Below are positions 46,355 to 57,459 of a DNA stretch of 64,000 bases, one piece after another (positions within the stretch are counted from its first letter, which is position 1; each line of letters begins with the position of its first letter). Source of the stretch: Malus domestica (Eukaryota; Streptophyta; Magnoliopsida; Rosales; Rosaceae). The translations under genes were made by a program, and so were the position numbers. The DNA is taken from assembly GCF_042453785.1 (NCBI RefSeq), contig NC_091671.1, positions 9,246,001 to 9,310,000 of the forward strand. The letters run 5' to 3'. The notes below the pieces were generated by a model, which did not search any database, was not told where the DNA came from, and worked only from the letters and a program-made list of their open reading frames with translations.

Positions 46355-48213
46355 TTTGCGACTTGCAATTCCATTTTGATGTAGGGACACAGCTCAAATA
46401 ATGACACCAGGAACAATGGTTGTTTAGATTGACCTCGAAAAAGAGTAACCAAGCCAAGAGTATACTTGTCAAAAACATGACTTCTATCAGAAAATGCCTG
46501 CATATACTGATACTACGCAAATACGAGGAAAATGAACCTTAATTTCCAATAACAAAACAACAAAGTACTGCCAACACAAGCAATCCAAAACAGCAAAGTA
46601 GAAGTCGCTATCAACAAAGTGATCAATTAGTATTACACAGAGAATAGCGATAACACAATGCCTTCTCCAAACCATTCTGATGAGAAACAAGCAGATACAG
46701 AGCCTATTCGCAATGAAATATTACAGGACACAAGATATCTATATATCTACACAAAATCCAGTTCTCTGATTTGATAAAAAAAAAATGTGCACGCGTCAAC
46801 TATGGCTACCAGATTCTCATGCAGGGAGTCGATTAGGTTCATGAAGTCAAACAGTTAAATCAGAGATTGAGGAGGAGCTTACCCAACAATCATAGTATCA
46901 AAGAGAGGACCCACAATACATATTGATACGTCTTTTGTTTAGACTGAACTGGAGTAGTAACACGTCCAGGGGAAGCATTCTGTTGGGTAAGCCATTTAAA
47001 CTGGGGGCGGATCAAAAAAAAAAAATCCAAGAGGAAATCCGGAGACAAATCCTCCAACATGAGCAAAGTTGTCCACGTGTGGTAGAATTCCCGCTGCTAA
47101 GTTTATTATGATGATGAAAAGGAGAGTAAGCAATGCTGCTAACTGCAGATCGAAATCTGAAACTGTAAGATCAAAGGGTTGTGCACATACTATAAAGAGG
47201 TGCATCATTGAGTATACAGAATTTTATTTACCTTATTTACATACATTGTCCAATTTGATGTGAGCTCTGAAAGCATGCTTCCTAGTAAACCAAAAGTGCA
47301 CCAGAAGCACCAACAGAAATACCATATTGAATAAAAAGAGCTGAAAGCAAACTCCCACCATAACCAGACATGAGATATAGGAAACCAATTCGAACTGCCA
47401 AAGAACAAATAAAAAAAACATTAGAATTTCAAACCAATTAGTTAAAATAGTTCATCAAAACAACTGTACGTGATGTAGATCAGCATCAAACTATTATTTT
47501 TTCAATCTTTTCAAATAGACGGCATCTTGAAACATTTCAAAATGAGGCGCCATGTCTACATGTACAGGATATCCAAAACAATCTTTGTTCCAACAGATGT
47601 GATGGAAAACTGAAATAATCTCTCAGCTTCTGTTTCAAGCAATTTTATTCTGTAAAATGGAATACTATGTCTAAAACTAAAGTTTGAACCCCATCTTCGG
47701 TGTATAAACTCTTTTCTTTGCTCAACGCTGAATAAAATGTCCTCTTGTTTCCATCAAACCAAACAACATACCAGTGTAAGTTATAATGCAACCAGCACTA
47801 CATGACCACTACTCTAGGATTACAATTCAATAAACAAATGCATAGAAATCCTCTGTAGATTAATCGCAAGGTAGCTAAAGCCATCCGGAAAGTGTTTCTC
47901 TTCTAGATTTATGAAAGAAGTTTTGCACTTGGTAACTAATTTATTATTCTACAACTTATGTCGTGTGCTTTATCTTTTACTACAAACACTTATGGATGTG
48001 GCCATACATGCACGATAACTTACATGAAGCTAAAAATCCAGATGCATACCAAATCCAAATTCTTGCCCAAGCCGAATTCCAATGAATACAAGACTCAGCA
48101 CATTGGCAAGCACATGGAAAACTTCAGCATGTAACCACATACATGAGATCAGCCGCCATCCCTAGTGTTGATGAACCACTCTCTGCGTGTCTAGAGCACC
48201 CATCTTTTCTAAC
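46355..48213 (-). pseudogene. Rhomboid-like intramembrane protease (RBL1/2-type) pseudogene
   Basis: Four exon remnants on the minus strand. 48213-48050 reads LEKMGALDTQRVVHQH, a stop, then [20 protein letters not shown] and [16 protein letters not shown]. 47394-47232 reads [34 protein letters not shown] and MLSELTSNWTMYVNK. 47142-46945 reads [20 protein letters not shown] then [20 protein letters not shown]. 46500-46355 reads NLNNHCSWCHYLSCVPTSKW. The catalytic Ser of GASGA and the His of AHVGGF are present. Plant RBL1/2 cleave transmembrane substrates in Golgi-type membranes and share this Cys-rich tail. The gene is broken by TAG at 48164-48162 (a Gln codon in relatives), a 1-base loss near 47297 after GASGAL, and a shifted poly-T run near 47015. 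No first exon with the cytosolic N-terminus was found. Confidence 0.85.
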
Positions 48214-49938
48214 CTTCAGGATGAAAACACATGAGAAACAAGTTAGATATGCAACTGAGACCTATTGACCCTTATGGGGCATGTCTATAGCTCTTATTTC
48301 CAAACAGATGATAGCTCCCTCACCCTTGTAGTGCTACTTTTAGCAGTTGTAGATTTTGGATGATGCATACTGAAATCATTTCAGTGAAATGAGCACATTA
48401 AACAGCTTAAAAGAATGACAAACAAGTCCTTTAAGAATGCACACCCGCTCTTACCAGAGATATTAAGACAAAACAATTTCCATGATCATTCTACCATTGG
48501 CCTCACAGACCAAGGAAAGTTGAACGAAAACGAAAATTTTGAAACCAAGTCGCTAAAGAACACTAATGTAAAACTTTAACCTATAACATACTTCAGGGGA
48601 CATTTTGATTAACATAGGAATCTTATCAAACCAAGTAGTTAACTACTGCAGCTCTTCGAGCACCTTTTTTCTTTGTTCAAGCATTTCCGATACGCCGGCG
48701 TCAAATAGACATCAAGCATGGCCTAAATGTCACTAAATACCTAAAACCCTCAATGCCCCTCAAGCTCCTTTAAGTTTCTCAACTAATCGTAGATTCGCTT
48801 GTATATTCACTAGGTTTCCCAAGTCCAACATTGATTAAAAGCAGAATTACATCAAGCTTCATGCAGTTCAACTATTTTCTTTACACATATATCTAATATA
48901 ACCAAAATTCCAAATTCACCAAGTCATAAAATTTGCCAAAAAATTTGTACAAACATAACTTTCACAATTACTCTTACCTAAAAAAGTCTCAACCTTGATT
49001 GATCCCACTCTAATTTCACAAAAAAAAAAAATAATAATAATAAAACTAGTCCAACTATCCAACCCTCCTCATCATTATTTCACCAAAAACACACAAACAA
49101 AAGCAACTTACATGAAATGGGACCGCCACTGCGTCAGTCCCCCACAATCCACAACTAAAATTTTCCAAATTTCCACATGCGAGCACCCAACAAATCCCAT
49201 AACACAAATTTCAATCCAAAACTGCAAACCCCAACAAATTTAAACACAGAAACTAATAAAAGAGTGAAGCATTACGTGGTTGAAGACAGCCCAAGAAGAA
49301 GCCCAAAATAATTTTGGGCTTTTGAGCTTTTGGGCTATAATAAGTTGTCTGTGCAGTGTGCAGAATAGCCAATCTGCATATCTATAGTTCCCAAGCATGA
49401 ATCAAGTGATCAAGTCATTCTGTGTAGAAATAAAATCAAACCAAAATCCTTGCATATATTCCCTACTCACAAAATCCTGGAACTTAAAGACCTGCTCTAG
49501 AATTTGAACAAAATCCTAGACTATACGAGTCTGCTTGAGGAATATAATATTGACATTGAAATTAACTTGTTTCATGCCGATTTAAGACTCGCATTCAAAA
49601 TTGAACACCACCCTAATCTCTTCAGTCAATAAAACAACCTATATACATGATAGAGACTCGAGACTTACATTGAATTTCGGCAAAACCCCGAATTGGAACA
49701 TAATGAAGAATTGAAATTAATGGTTTTTATACTATTTTCAATTTTCTAAAATGTAGATAGAATGCATGCAGAGTTTCAAAGCTTGAATTATTCTGCAATT
49801 CATCTTGGTTCCTATTTAATCTGCATCCCACCTAAACCATTCTCGACCGCAAATTCCCTAGGTTCTTGTCTAGACACTGACGAACGAGAATCCAAAATTT
49901 CCAATAATACTCAAATAATCAATTAGAAAATTACATAC
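48214..49938. other. Intergenic or former intron, no exon recognised
   Basis: AT-rich. It probably includes the former first intron of the rhomboid pseudogene. An (A)n(ATA)n tract lies at 49020-49042. I searched for the missing rhomboid N-terminus and for further UFM1 exons and could not see them. Confidence 0.35.
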
Positions 49939-50010
49939 TTTGAATTCCTTAGCGGCGAATTTCAGCACGGCAGCGATAGGGGCAGTTCCAAAACAAGTTA
50001 TTCTCCAGCG
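49939..50010 (-). pseudogene. UFM1-like (ubiquitin-fold modifier) exon fragment
   Basis: The minus-strand frame reads CFGTAPIAAVLKFAAKEFK immediately before a donor-like GTATGT. UFM1 proteins have APFTAVLKFAAEEFKV at this place, so about 14 of 16 residues agree. The N-terminal beta strand (KVTLTSDPKLP) is replaced by a Ser/Thr-rich sequence (residues from MVSLDLTPHLSDLTG at 50112) and no following exon (PPQTSAIITN) is visible. It is most likely an isolated, shuffled exon. Confidence 0.55.
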
Positions 50011-50112
50011 AGATGAGGTGAGGTCGACAGAGTGACTGAGTGAGGTCGAGGACGACGAGGAGGGTGAGCCGGTGAGGTCACTGAGGTGAGGTGTGAGGTC
50101 GAGAGAGACCAA

Positions 50113-50600
50113 GCATGATTGAGTCTCTGAGTCTGAGTTACGGTTTATTTGGATTCAACGGTTGAGATTAAATCTCAACCAAATCGGACGGCTATTACAA
50201 TTTCAAATATATTTTTAAAATTAAATAATATATAGTTTTTATTTCGGTTCGATTTGGAATTACCGAACAAATACAAATCTCAGACCGATTCCCATCTCGA
50301 ATTTTCTCAAAGCCTCATGTTCGGCTATGAAACTCTTTGATGCTCTGTAACTTAACATGTTAAACACCTTCATATCTACAAGTACAAGCCATTACAATTC
50401 CAAATATATATTTAAAATTAAATCTCAATCAAATGAGACGGTTATTACAATTCTAAATATATATTTAAAATTAAATAATATATATATATATATTTTTTAT
50501 TTTGATTCGATTTGGGATTACCGAATAAATACAAATGTAATACCGATTCTCATACCAAAATTTCGAAATTAAAATTTTTTCTGTTCGAATTGGAATTTTC
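50113..50600. repeat. Duplication-joint repeat with kinase scrap
   Basis: 50120-50345 repeats 35226-35460 (phrase GGTTTATTTGGATTCAACGG), then 50297-50392 is a minus-strand kinase scrap (FIAEHEALR codons), and 50395-50600 is a second copy of the AT-rich part with (AT)n at 50475-50492. The preceding 50095-50110 shares TCGAGAGAGAC with 35196-35208. Confidence 0.75.
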
Positions 50601-50876
50601 GGTTTTTTTTTTTCCACCCTATTAAAGCAATTCCACCCCTAAGGACTTTGCGCTAGCACCCAGCGCATTTATCCACTCAAATGAACAGTAACAGACTCCA
50701 ATGAACAGTAATAGGCCAAGGCATCTCCACCCCTAAAAAAATGCGCTGGCACCTAGTGAAAAAATGCGCTGGCACAAACGATCTCCATCCCTACAAAATG
50801 CGCTGGCACCCAGCCCATTTAAAATATTTTTAAATTTTGTCTAAAAGAATAAAAAAATAAAATAGTTTTAATTTCG

Positions 50877-51210
50877 GATAGGATTTTTAACCAATCTCGT
50901 CACGTCACATGTCATTATCTGAACGTACTATTTTGTGAATAGATTTCCGCTAAGATTTTCAACCAATCTCGACATGCCACGTGTCACTTCCGTTTTACAA
51001 TAATTTAGCCAAGATTTCGATAAGATTTTCAACCAATCACGTCATGCCACGTGTCATTATCTGAACGTACTATTTTGTGGATAGATTTCCGATAATATTT
51101 TTTACTAATCCCGACACGCCACGTGTCACTTCCGGTTTACAATAATTTAGCCAAGATTTCGATAAGATTTTCAACCAATCACGTAGTGCCACGTGGCATT
51201 GTCCAGAACC
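50877..51210. repeat. 71-bp subterminal repeats with CACGTG cores
   Basis: About four to five degenerate copies spaced about 71 bp apart (AAGATTTTCAACCAATC repeats at about 50951, 51022 and 51164; a variant near 50886). Each is followed by a (C)CACGTGTCA or variant word. Two sub-types alternate, giving a 142-bp higher-order period. They lie between the left end and the transposase start, so they could be transposase-binding sites or a promoter. Confidence 0.75.
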
Positions 51211-51334
51211 TCATCCTTTCTTTTTTTGTCCATATAAACCCTACATCCCTACATCCATCCTCACACCAAGCTCAATCCTTCTTTTTAGCTCAAAATCCTT
51301 GTTCATCGTTTTCAAATCTTGAGTTCTTATTACA

Positions 51335-52746
51335 ATGTCTTCTTCAAGAAGGGTGTATAAACAGTTGCAGGAGCAACAACAAAGGTTGTTGGCACAACAG
51401 GCAGAATTGGCCAATCTCGAGGAAGGTGGAAGTGGAGGTGGAGATGAGGCTTTCTTCATGGAGGAGGATGAAGATGATCACCATAGAAGGCAGAAGGCCT
51501 CACATTCCCGCCGTGTCATGGAAGCCGTGGGTCAGATAGCCAAACCAAGACGTGTTGCAAACCTCGATAGAAAAAGGGAAAAACGAGGTAAAAATCTATT
51601 GGAAGATTATTTTATTCCCAATAGCATATTCCCTGAACATATTTTTACACGGCGTTTTAGAATGCAACAAAATTTGTTCAACAAAATCATGAGTGATATT
51701 TGCAACCATGATTCATACTTTGTGCAAAAAGAGGATGCTTTTCATGTTCTAGGTCTTATTCCCGAGCAAAAAATTACGGCATCCTTGCGAATGCTTGCAT
51801 ATGGAGCATCTGCAGATCAAGTGGATGAGATCGCGAGGATGGGAAAAACAACTGTTTTGGAGTCCCTAATGCGGTTTTGCTTTGCAATTGAAGCCCTCTA
51901 CACCAATGAGTACCTCCGGACACCCACGCCAAGGGACATGCGAAGGCTTCTGAGGAAGGGTGAGATGCGAGGCTTCCCTGGCATGATTGGAAGCATGGAC
52001 TGCATGCACTGGACTTGGAAAAACTGTCCAAGTGCGTGGCAATGAGCATATGGCAACAGAAAATGAGCCTAAAGCATCATTTTGGAAGCGGTGGCTTCAT
52101 TTGATACATGGATTTGGATGCTTTTTTTGGTATTCCAAGAGCTCAGAATGACTTAAATGTCCTTGCCCAATCCCCAGTGTTCGACTAACTGCTGCAAGGA
52201 AACTCGCCGAGATGCACATATACCATTAATGGTACCCAATACGAGGGATCATACTACCTTGCAGATGGCATTTACCCAAGGTGGTCAACATTTGTCAAAA
52301 CAGTGCCACATCCACAGAATGAAAAGGAAAAACACTTTGCAAAATGTCAAGAAGGGTGTAGGAAGGATGTCGAGCGTTGTTTTGGTATCCTGCAAGCTCG
52401 TTGGGCGATTATCAGGGCTGCAGCTAGAATGTTTGATGTCGAGGCTCTTCGATCCATCATGATGAAGTGTATTATTCTCCACAACATGATTGTTGAAGAT
52501 GAGTATGATTATGATGGCGTCGATGAATATGAGCCGGATCCGATGAACAACTCAAGAACACGTATCTATTGTGCTCATAATGGGACCAAAGATCCAGTGC
52601 AACACGAGCCGTTGGAACGCGATGGACGTTACAATGAATTGATCGTTCAGCGGTACATTAATGTGCAAGAGCCATACTGGCACGTAACCCGCCAGAATGA
52701 CTTGATTGAGCACCAGTGGGGATTGCATGAAGGCAAAGATAATTAG
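51335..52746 (+). pseudogene. PIF/Harbinger transposase (HARBI1-like DDE nuclease), frameshifted
   Basis: 51335-52045 encodes the N-terminal part: coiled Gln-rich start, DYFIPNSIFPEHIFTRRFRM, KITASLRMLAYGASADQVDE, then RGFPGMIGSMDCMHWTWKNC with the first catalytic Asp. The frame then stops at 52043-52045 and several shifts follow between 52040 and 52300, where the region carrying the second Asp (NDLNVLAQSPVF) can be read only in another frame. 52303-52746 gives the C-terminus with the catalytic Glu in DVERCFGILQARWAIIR and LHNMIVEDEYD. The family cuts and joins DNA at TTA sites. With the triad split across frames it should be inactive. Confidence 0.9.
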
Positions 52747-52779
52747 AATGAGGCTTGTGGTTGAAGAATAAATTGTATT

Positions 52780-52985
52780 TTTTTTAAGTTTACGTAATTC
52801 TGTGTAGTGTGTTTTGTTTTTAAGTTTATTTAGTGAGTTTATGTAATTCTATGTATTTGGTGAGTTTATGTAATTCTATGTAGTGTGTTTTGTTTTTAAG
52901 TTTATTTGGTGAGTTTATGTAATTCTATGTAGTGTGTCTTTTTTTAAAATTTATTTGGTGAGTTTATGTAATCTTATTTCATGTG
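52780..52985. repeat. Minisatellite downstream of the transposase
   Basis: Imperfect copies of a GTGAGTTTATGTAATTCTAT unit with GTAGTGTGTTTTG and TTTAAGTTTATTTG spacers, four to five times. Confidence 0.85.
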
Positions 52986-53497
52986 TTTAAATAAAGTACA
53001 AAAGAAATAAAGTTTTAAAAATAAATAAAGAATTACATTAAAATTGCATAATAAATTAAATAAAAATAAATAAAGTTTTAAAAATAAATAAGAAATAACA
53101 TAAAAATTACATAAGAAATTAAATAAAGTTCAAACCTAAAAAAAGAAAAAAACATAAGAAATTAAATAAAGTTCAAAAGAAAAAAGAAAGAAAAAACATA
53201 AAAAATACATAAAAATTATACAAAGTCTCTCGAGTTAGGATATGTGGTGCGAGGATCTTGGTTGTCACAAAAGTTGCTAGAACCCCCTTGACTTGTTTCC
53301 GCATCTCTTGCACGCCTCCTTCGCATGACATCTCTTTTTTCCAATGTCCAAAAATATTTAGAATTCGGAGACAGTCATACTAGAGACTTGCTCATAGTGT
53401 CACGATCTGCTTGAGCCATCCTTTCTTCTCGAAGCAATTCATTTTCTCGATGAAGTGCTTCTCTAACCAGCTCGTTCTCTCGATTAACTACTTATCT

Positions 53498-54471
53498 TTA
53501 TCTCTCAGCCGCCGCATCACGGGCCTCAGTAGCTGCTAATATTGCTGCCATAGCAGCAACTTTTTCCTCATCTCTAACCTTTTCTCGTGCCATATTCAGT
53601 TCACCTTGGCGAGCAAGTTCCTCCATATATTTAGTGTAGTCATTCTTGGAAGAACTACCTTTTTTCTTTGACGCCTTTTTACCTACGGGCCTGAGGGACT
53701 GACGAGTCGGTTGGGTCTCGGGCACTTGTTCAAGCATCCCTTCCGTGTCTTGAAATGTGTCGGCTTCTTGTTCGGCCATGTCTGGTTCTGGAGAACTATG
53801 TAGACCTATATCGTGCATGACAACTTCTGGACCAGTTGTCACAATTTTGTATTTAGGGCAATCTTTGACAATTTGCCAACATTCCCATCTAGTGAATGAT
53901 TTGTTCCCGTTCCTTGAATTGTAGAATGCTTGAGCTTGTAGTGTCTATAAAAATGTGGGATAACATAGTGTTAAAAAATGCGGGTGTAACACAAATAAAT
54001 AAATTCAAAATATTGATACGGGTGGAATGCATATAAATTACATAAAAATGACATAATAAATTAAATAAAAATGACATAAGAAATTAAATAAAAATTACAT
54101 AAAAATTACATAAGAAATAACATAAAAATTACATACGAAATTAAATAAATCAAAATATTAATGTGAGTGGAATGCATATAAATAAATAAAAATATTGTCA
54201 CCTGATCCGCTAAACTTGTCCCACTACGGAGGTTACCGGAAGCATGAGAGATGGCGTTTTTCCAACAAGTAAAGGATGCGTTGAGTTTTTTCCAACGACC
54301 TTGAAGACCTTGACTAGTTCTGGCGTTTTCTCCATCTACATCGCAAAACGCTTTCGTAATTTTACTCCACATTTCTCGCTTATCCATCTCATTACCCGTA
54401 ATCGGATCATGAGTAGTGTGAACCCAACATTCACACAACGTAACATCTTCAATGAGCTTCCACGAAGACAT
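53498..54471 (-). CDS. Harbinger ORF1: Myb/SANT-like trihelix DNA-binding protein (238 aa, two exons), intact
   Basis: Exon 1 54471-54202, exon 2 53944-53498, with donor GTGACA and acceptor TATAG, phase 0. The N-terminal domain WKLIEDVTLCECWVHTTHDP, GNEMDKREMWSKITKAF, then GLQGRWKKLNASFTCWKNAI carries the spaced Trp residues of the Myb/SANT-like fold. The second part has FTRWECWQIVKDCPKY, an acidic stretch and a basic C-terminus (KKASKKKGSSSK, then KYMEELARQGELNMAREKVR, a likely coiled coil). In active PIF/Pong elements ORF1 binds DNA and helps import the transposase. Its frame is complete although its partner transposase is broken, so it could still act in trans or simply be younger in decay. 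Confidence 0.85.
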
Positions 54472-55324
54472 TTTTTTCTCTTAAAGTGTAGAAAATATTG
54501 AAATGTAGATAGTATAGAAAGTGTAGAAAATATTGAAATGTGGTGTAAAGGTAGAAGATGAGGGTTAGGTATTTATAGGAAAAAAATTAACATTTTTCAA
54601 AATTTTCTGTAATTTTTTAAAAATTTTTATGTATTTTTTAATAATTTTATGTATTTTTTAATAATTTTTAATGAATTTTAATATAGTTAATTAATCTGAA
54701 CCGTTGGATTTGAAAAATATTCAAATCCAAGAGCTAGGGAGTTGCCACGTGGCCAACGGTCATATTTTTGACCGTTGGGCCCTTTTTTTTTTATTTACTT
54801 TTTGTGAAAAAAACGTGGACCGTTGATCTTTGATCCGACGGTCTATTTTAAAAATAAAATTTAAAATTTTTTTACCGTTGGAAATCCAACGGCAGAGAGG
54901 GAGCCACGTCGCAAACTCGGGGGGTGGAACTGACAGCGCCTGCACATGAGCCCGGGCTCTGAAAGCCTGTCGGGCACTCGCGCCACGCTTGCGTGAAGCG
55001 CACGTGCCAGGCCAACAGCCCGGCTTCTTGCTCAGTCTCTTTTGGGCTGGTCTAAAGCCCAGCTCGGGCTGGGTACCAATCAACTTGAGGGGGTGGACTT
55101 GATTGACAGGGCCTGGCTTGTTTTTTGGACTGAGGGCTGGGACATTTTGTCCCCGCTGGACTTGCTCTTAAAAACAAAAGACGACTGGCAATTGATGTCG
55201 GCCAATAAAATGGAAACGAAAAGGATATATATTTGATATATTCAGTCGGGTTCAACCTTCCCCGATCACGATATCCTTTTGCTCTTCGACAAGTTTCGTT
55301 TTGTTTCGCCTCGCCTGTCCGATT

Positions 55325-55740
55325 CAAAGGTAAAGATTCAATCTTTCCATCTCAATTTTCGCTCTCCATTGATACTCCTCTGTCAATTGCAACGTAGAAC
55401 AAACCCTAGAATTTGAATCCCATCGCACGCACAATTTTCGATTCTCTGTTTCAAAAAAGCTCGAAATTGTTGTGTAGTTTGTTGTAATCGCAGGTCGATT
55501 CTATTGCATTAATTTCTGATTGCTGATTGTAATTAGATATTTTAATCGGAGTTATAAAAACCTTAGAATTTGAATTTCAAATTGTTGAGTTATCGAACCC
55601 CTTTTGGGTTTACTAGCACTAGGGTTTCGTATTGATCGCAAATTAGATTAGATTCAATTAATTTTTTTTTTCCTTTTGTGGGTGTTGTAGTTTTTGAGAA
55701 TTCTGATTTAGTTTGTCTCTTTAGGGTTTGATATTCGAAT
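55325..55740 (+). promoter_or_regulatory. CXIP4 5' leader, probably with a UTR intron
   Basis: A donor-like ATTCAAAGGTAAAG at 55322-55335 and a T-rich stretch ending CTCTTTAG (about 55718-55725) frame a roughly 395-bp intron before the ATG at 55747. The same sites exist in copy A (32773 and about 33170). A telobox-like AACAAACCCTAGA occurs at 55399-55411, common in genes of the translation and splicing machinery. Confidence 0.5.
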
Positions 55741-55746
55741 TTCAAG

Positions 55747-56712
55747 ATGCCTGCCACAGCGGGAAGGGTTCGCATGCCCGCGAACAATCGGGTACACAGT
55801 AGTGCCGCCCTTCAAACCCACGGTATATGGCAGAGTGCAATTGGGTATGACCCCTATGCACCCAACAAAGATGACACCAAGAGCTCTGCGCAACCCGATG
55901 TGTCAAACGCTGAACCGGATGGTGAGAATGCATATGCGAGCTTCCAGGGCCTCCTTGCACTTGCCCGTATAACTGGGTCCAGCGCTGATGAGACTCGTGG
56001 GTCATGCAGCAGGTGCGGCCGTGTTGGACACCTCAAGTTTCAGTGCAGGAACTTTCTGAGTGTTAAGGAAGATAAAGAGAGAGAGCCGGAAGGGATTCAG
56101 GGTGATGTTGCCTCAGAGTTGGCTAGGTTGAAGAGGAAGATCGGTAGGAGCAGTGGGAAAAATGTGGATGAGAGTGAGGAGAGTGAGGATGAGGATGAAG
56201 ACAGTGAGAGCGAGGATTCGGATTATGATTCAGAAATTGAGAAGATCATTGCTCAAAAAAATGGGATAAAGGTTAGTAAAAAGATGTCGAAAAAGAAGAA
56301 TGATGACACAGACGATGATGAGTCAGATTCAGATTCTGGGAAGAGGAAGAAGAGAGGAAGGTCGAAGAAGAGGAGGAGCAGCAAGAGGAAATATGATGAT
56401 GATTCAGATGAGTCAGATGAAGGTAGGAAGAGAAAAAGGAAGGAGAAGCGGAGGAAGAGGGATGAGTCCTCAGATGAGGATGGCGAGCGTCGGCGGCGGC
56501 ATAGGAAAAGTAGGAAGGAGAAGAGGAGGAGGAGAAGTCATCGGCATTCAGATGATTCTGAATCTGATTCGTCTGATGATTCTCGTAGACACCGTCGGAG
56601 GAGCAGGAAGGCAGCAACACCATCTGATTCGGATGATGATTCACGGGTAGGTAGGGGCAGGAAGCGATCTGAGAAGAAGAGCTTGAAACGCCATCACAAG
56701 GATGATGAGTAA
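55747..56712 (+). CDS. CXIP4: CAX-interacting protein 4 (CXIP4), zinc-knuckle protein (321 aa, one coding exon), intact
   Basis: The start MPATAGRVRMPANNRVHSSA followed by LQTHGIWQSAIGYDPYAP is nearly the Arabidopsis CXIP4 N-terminus. A conserved block YASFQGLLALARITG precedes a CCHC knuckle, CSRCGRVGHLKFQC (C-x2-C-x4-H-x4-C), at about residues 87-100. The rest is low complexity: acidic Ser/Asp/Glu stretches (about 130-165) and long Arg/Lys/Ser/Asp repeats with nuclear-localisation-like clusters to the end (KKSLKRHHKDDE). In Arabidopsis the protein was found as an activator of the vacuolar Ca2+/H+ exchanger CAX1 in yeast and is nuclear; the RS-like tail fits an RNA-associated role. Single coding exon. 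A decayed copy lies at 33195. Confidence 0.93.
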   Translation: MPATAGRVRMPANNRVHSSAALQTHGIWQSAIGYDPYAPNKDDTKSSAQPDVSNAEPDGENAYASFQGLLALARITGSSADETRGSCSRCGRVGHLKFQCRNFLSVKEDKEREPEGIQGDVASELARLKRKIGRSSGKNVDESEESEDEDEDSESEDSDYDSEIEKIIAQKNGIKVSKKMSKKKNDDTDDDESDSDSGKRKKRGRSKKRRSSKRKYDDDSDESDEGRKRKRKEKRRKRDESSDEDGERRRRHRKSRKEKRRRRSHRHSDDSESDSSDDSRRHRRRSRKAATPSDSDDDSRVGRGRKRSEKKSLKRHHKDDE

Positions 56713-57459
56713 ATCAATCTTCCTAGGAATGGATTCGAACTGTGTACACCAGCAAGTGACTGAATATCTTGTGTAGTTTGCAACAATATGCTTTTGCAAC
56801 CTTTGTATTGCTTCTGCTAATTTGCTTGGACAAGCTTCTGTTACGTTTGGATCTTTTGCTTTGTGAGATGAAACTACCAGGCCGCTGATTCAGAAGTTTG
56901 AATTTCTGGTAATGTGTATTTCAGTTGTGATGGTTTCGATGTGTTTGTTCTGTTTCCGACAATCTTGTGGTTTGTACAGTATTCTAGCGTTGGGATTTGT
57001 TTTTGGCGCTCCAAAATTGTCATCTCAAACTCTAATAGCGTCTCTCGAAAATTAGTTTTGTTACGTTGCTTAGATATTTAGTGAAGATGTTTTGCATCAT
57101 TTCATGTGGAGCTGTAAAATCCAAGCACGCAACGCTCCGAATTATACATTTTTCTTTGAATTGAAAGGCACAAAATTAAGTAAAGGTATGCCCCATTCAT
57201 TAAAACAGGAATTCAAGGATTGCTATGCTGCTTGGATTTGTAACGGTAAAAACTCGAATCAGACAGCAACTTACGGATCCCTTGCATCTACATAATACAA
57301 TTTTGCTGTTTTAGCTTGGATAAGAAAAGTGAAATCATGAAAAATGGGTACAACTACCATTTGTCCTTCTATGTAAGAACGGGGGGACATACTCTAAGAA
57401 AGCAAGGAAACAACAGGGTAAGACGGGCATGACCGGGCGTGATCTTGCTGATTTGACGA

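Larger units (their letters stand above)
50625..55167. mobile_element. PIF/Harbinger DNA transposon with two genes, transposase broken
   Basis: 4543 bp between TTA trinucleotides (50622-50624 and 55168-55170). Ends are imperfect inverted repeats (AAGCAATTCCACC left; GAGCAAGTCCAGC from the right). The left subterminal region has four AATGCGCTGGCAC-type words, the right has AGCCCGGGCT/AGCCCAG words. It carries a plus-strand transposase (51335-52746) and a minus-strand Myb/SANT-like ORF1 (53498-54471) converging on each other, the two-gene makeup of the superfamily. The right end lies about 580 bp upstream of the intact CXIP4 start. Confidence 0.88.

Noticed and set aside
56273-56650. Long open frames antisense and out of frame to CXIP4 (also 33862-34089)
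   Set aside because: Shadows of the Ser/Asp/Arg repeat coding sequence. They appear in both copies for the same reason.
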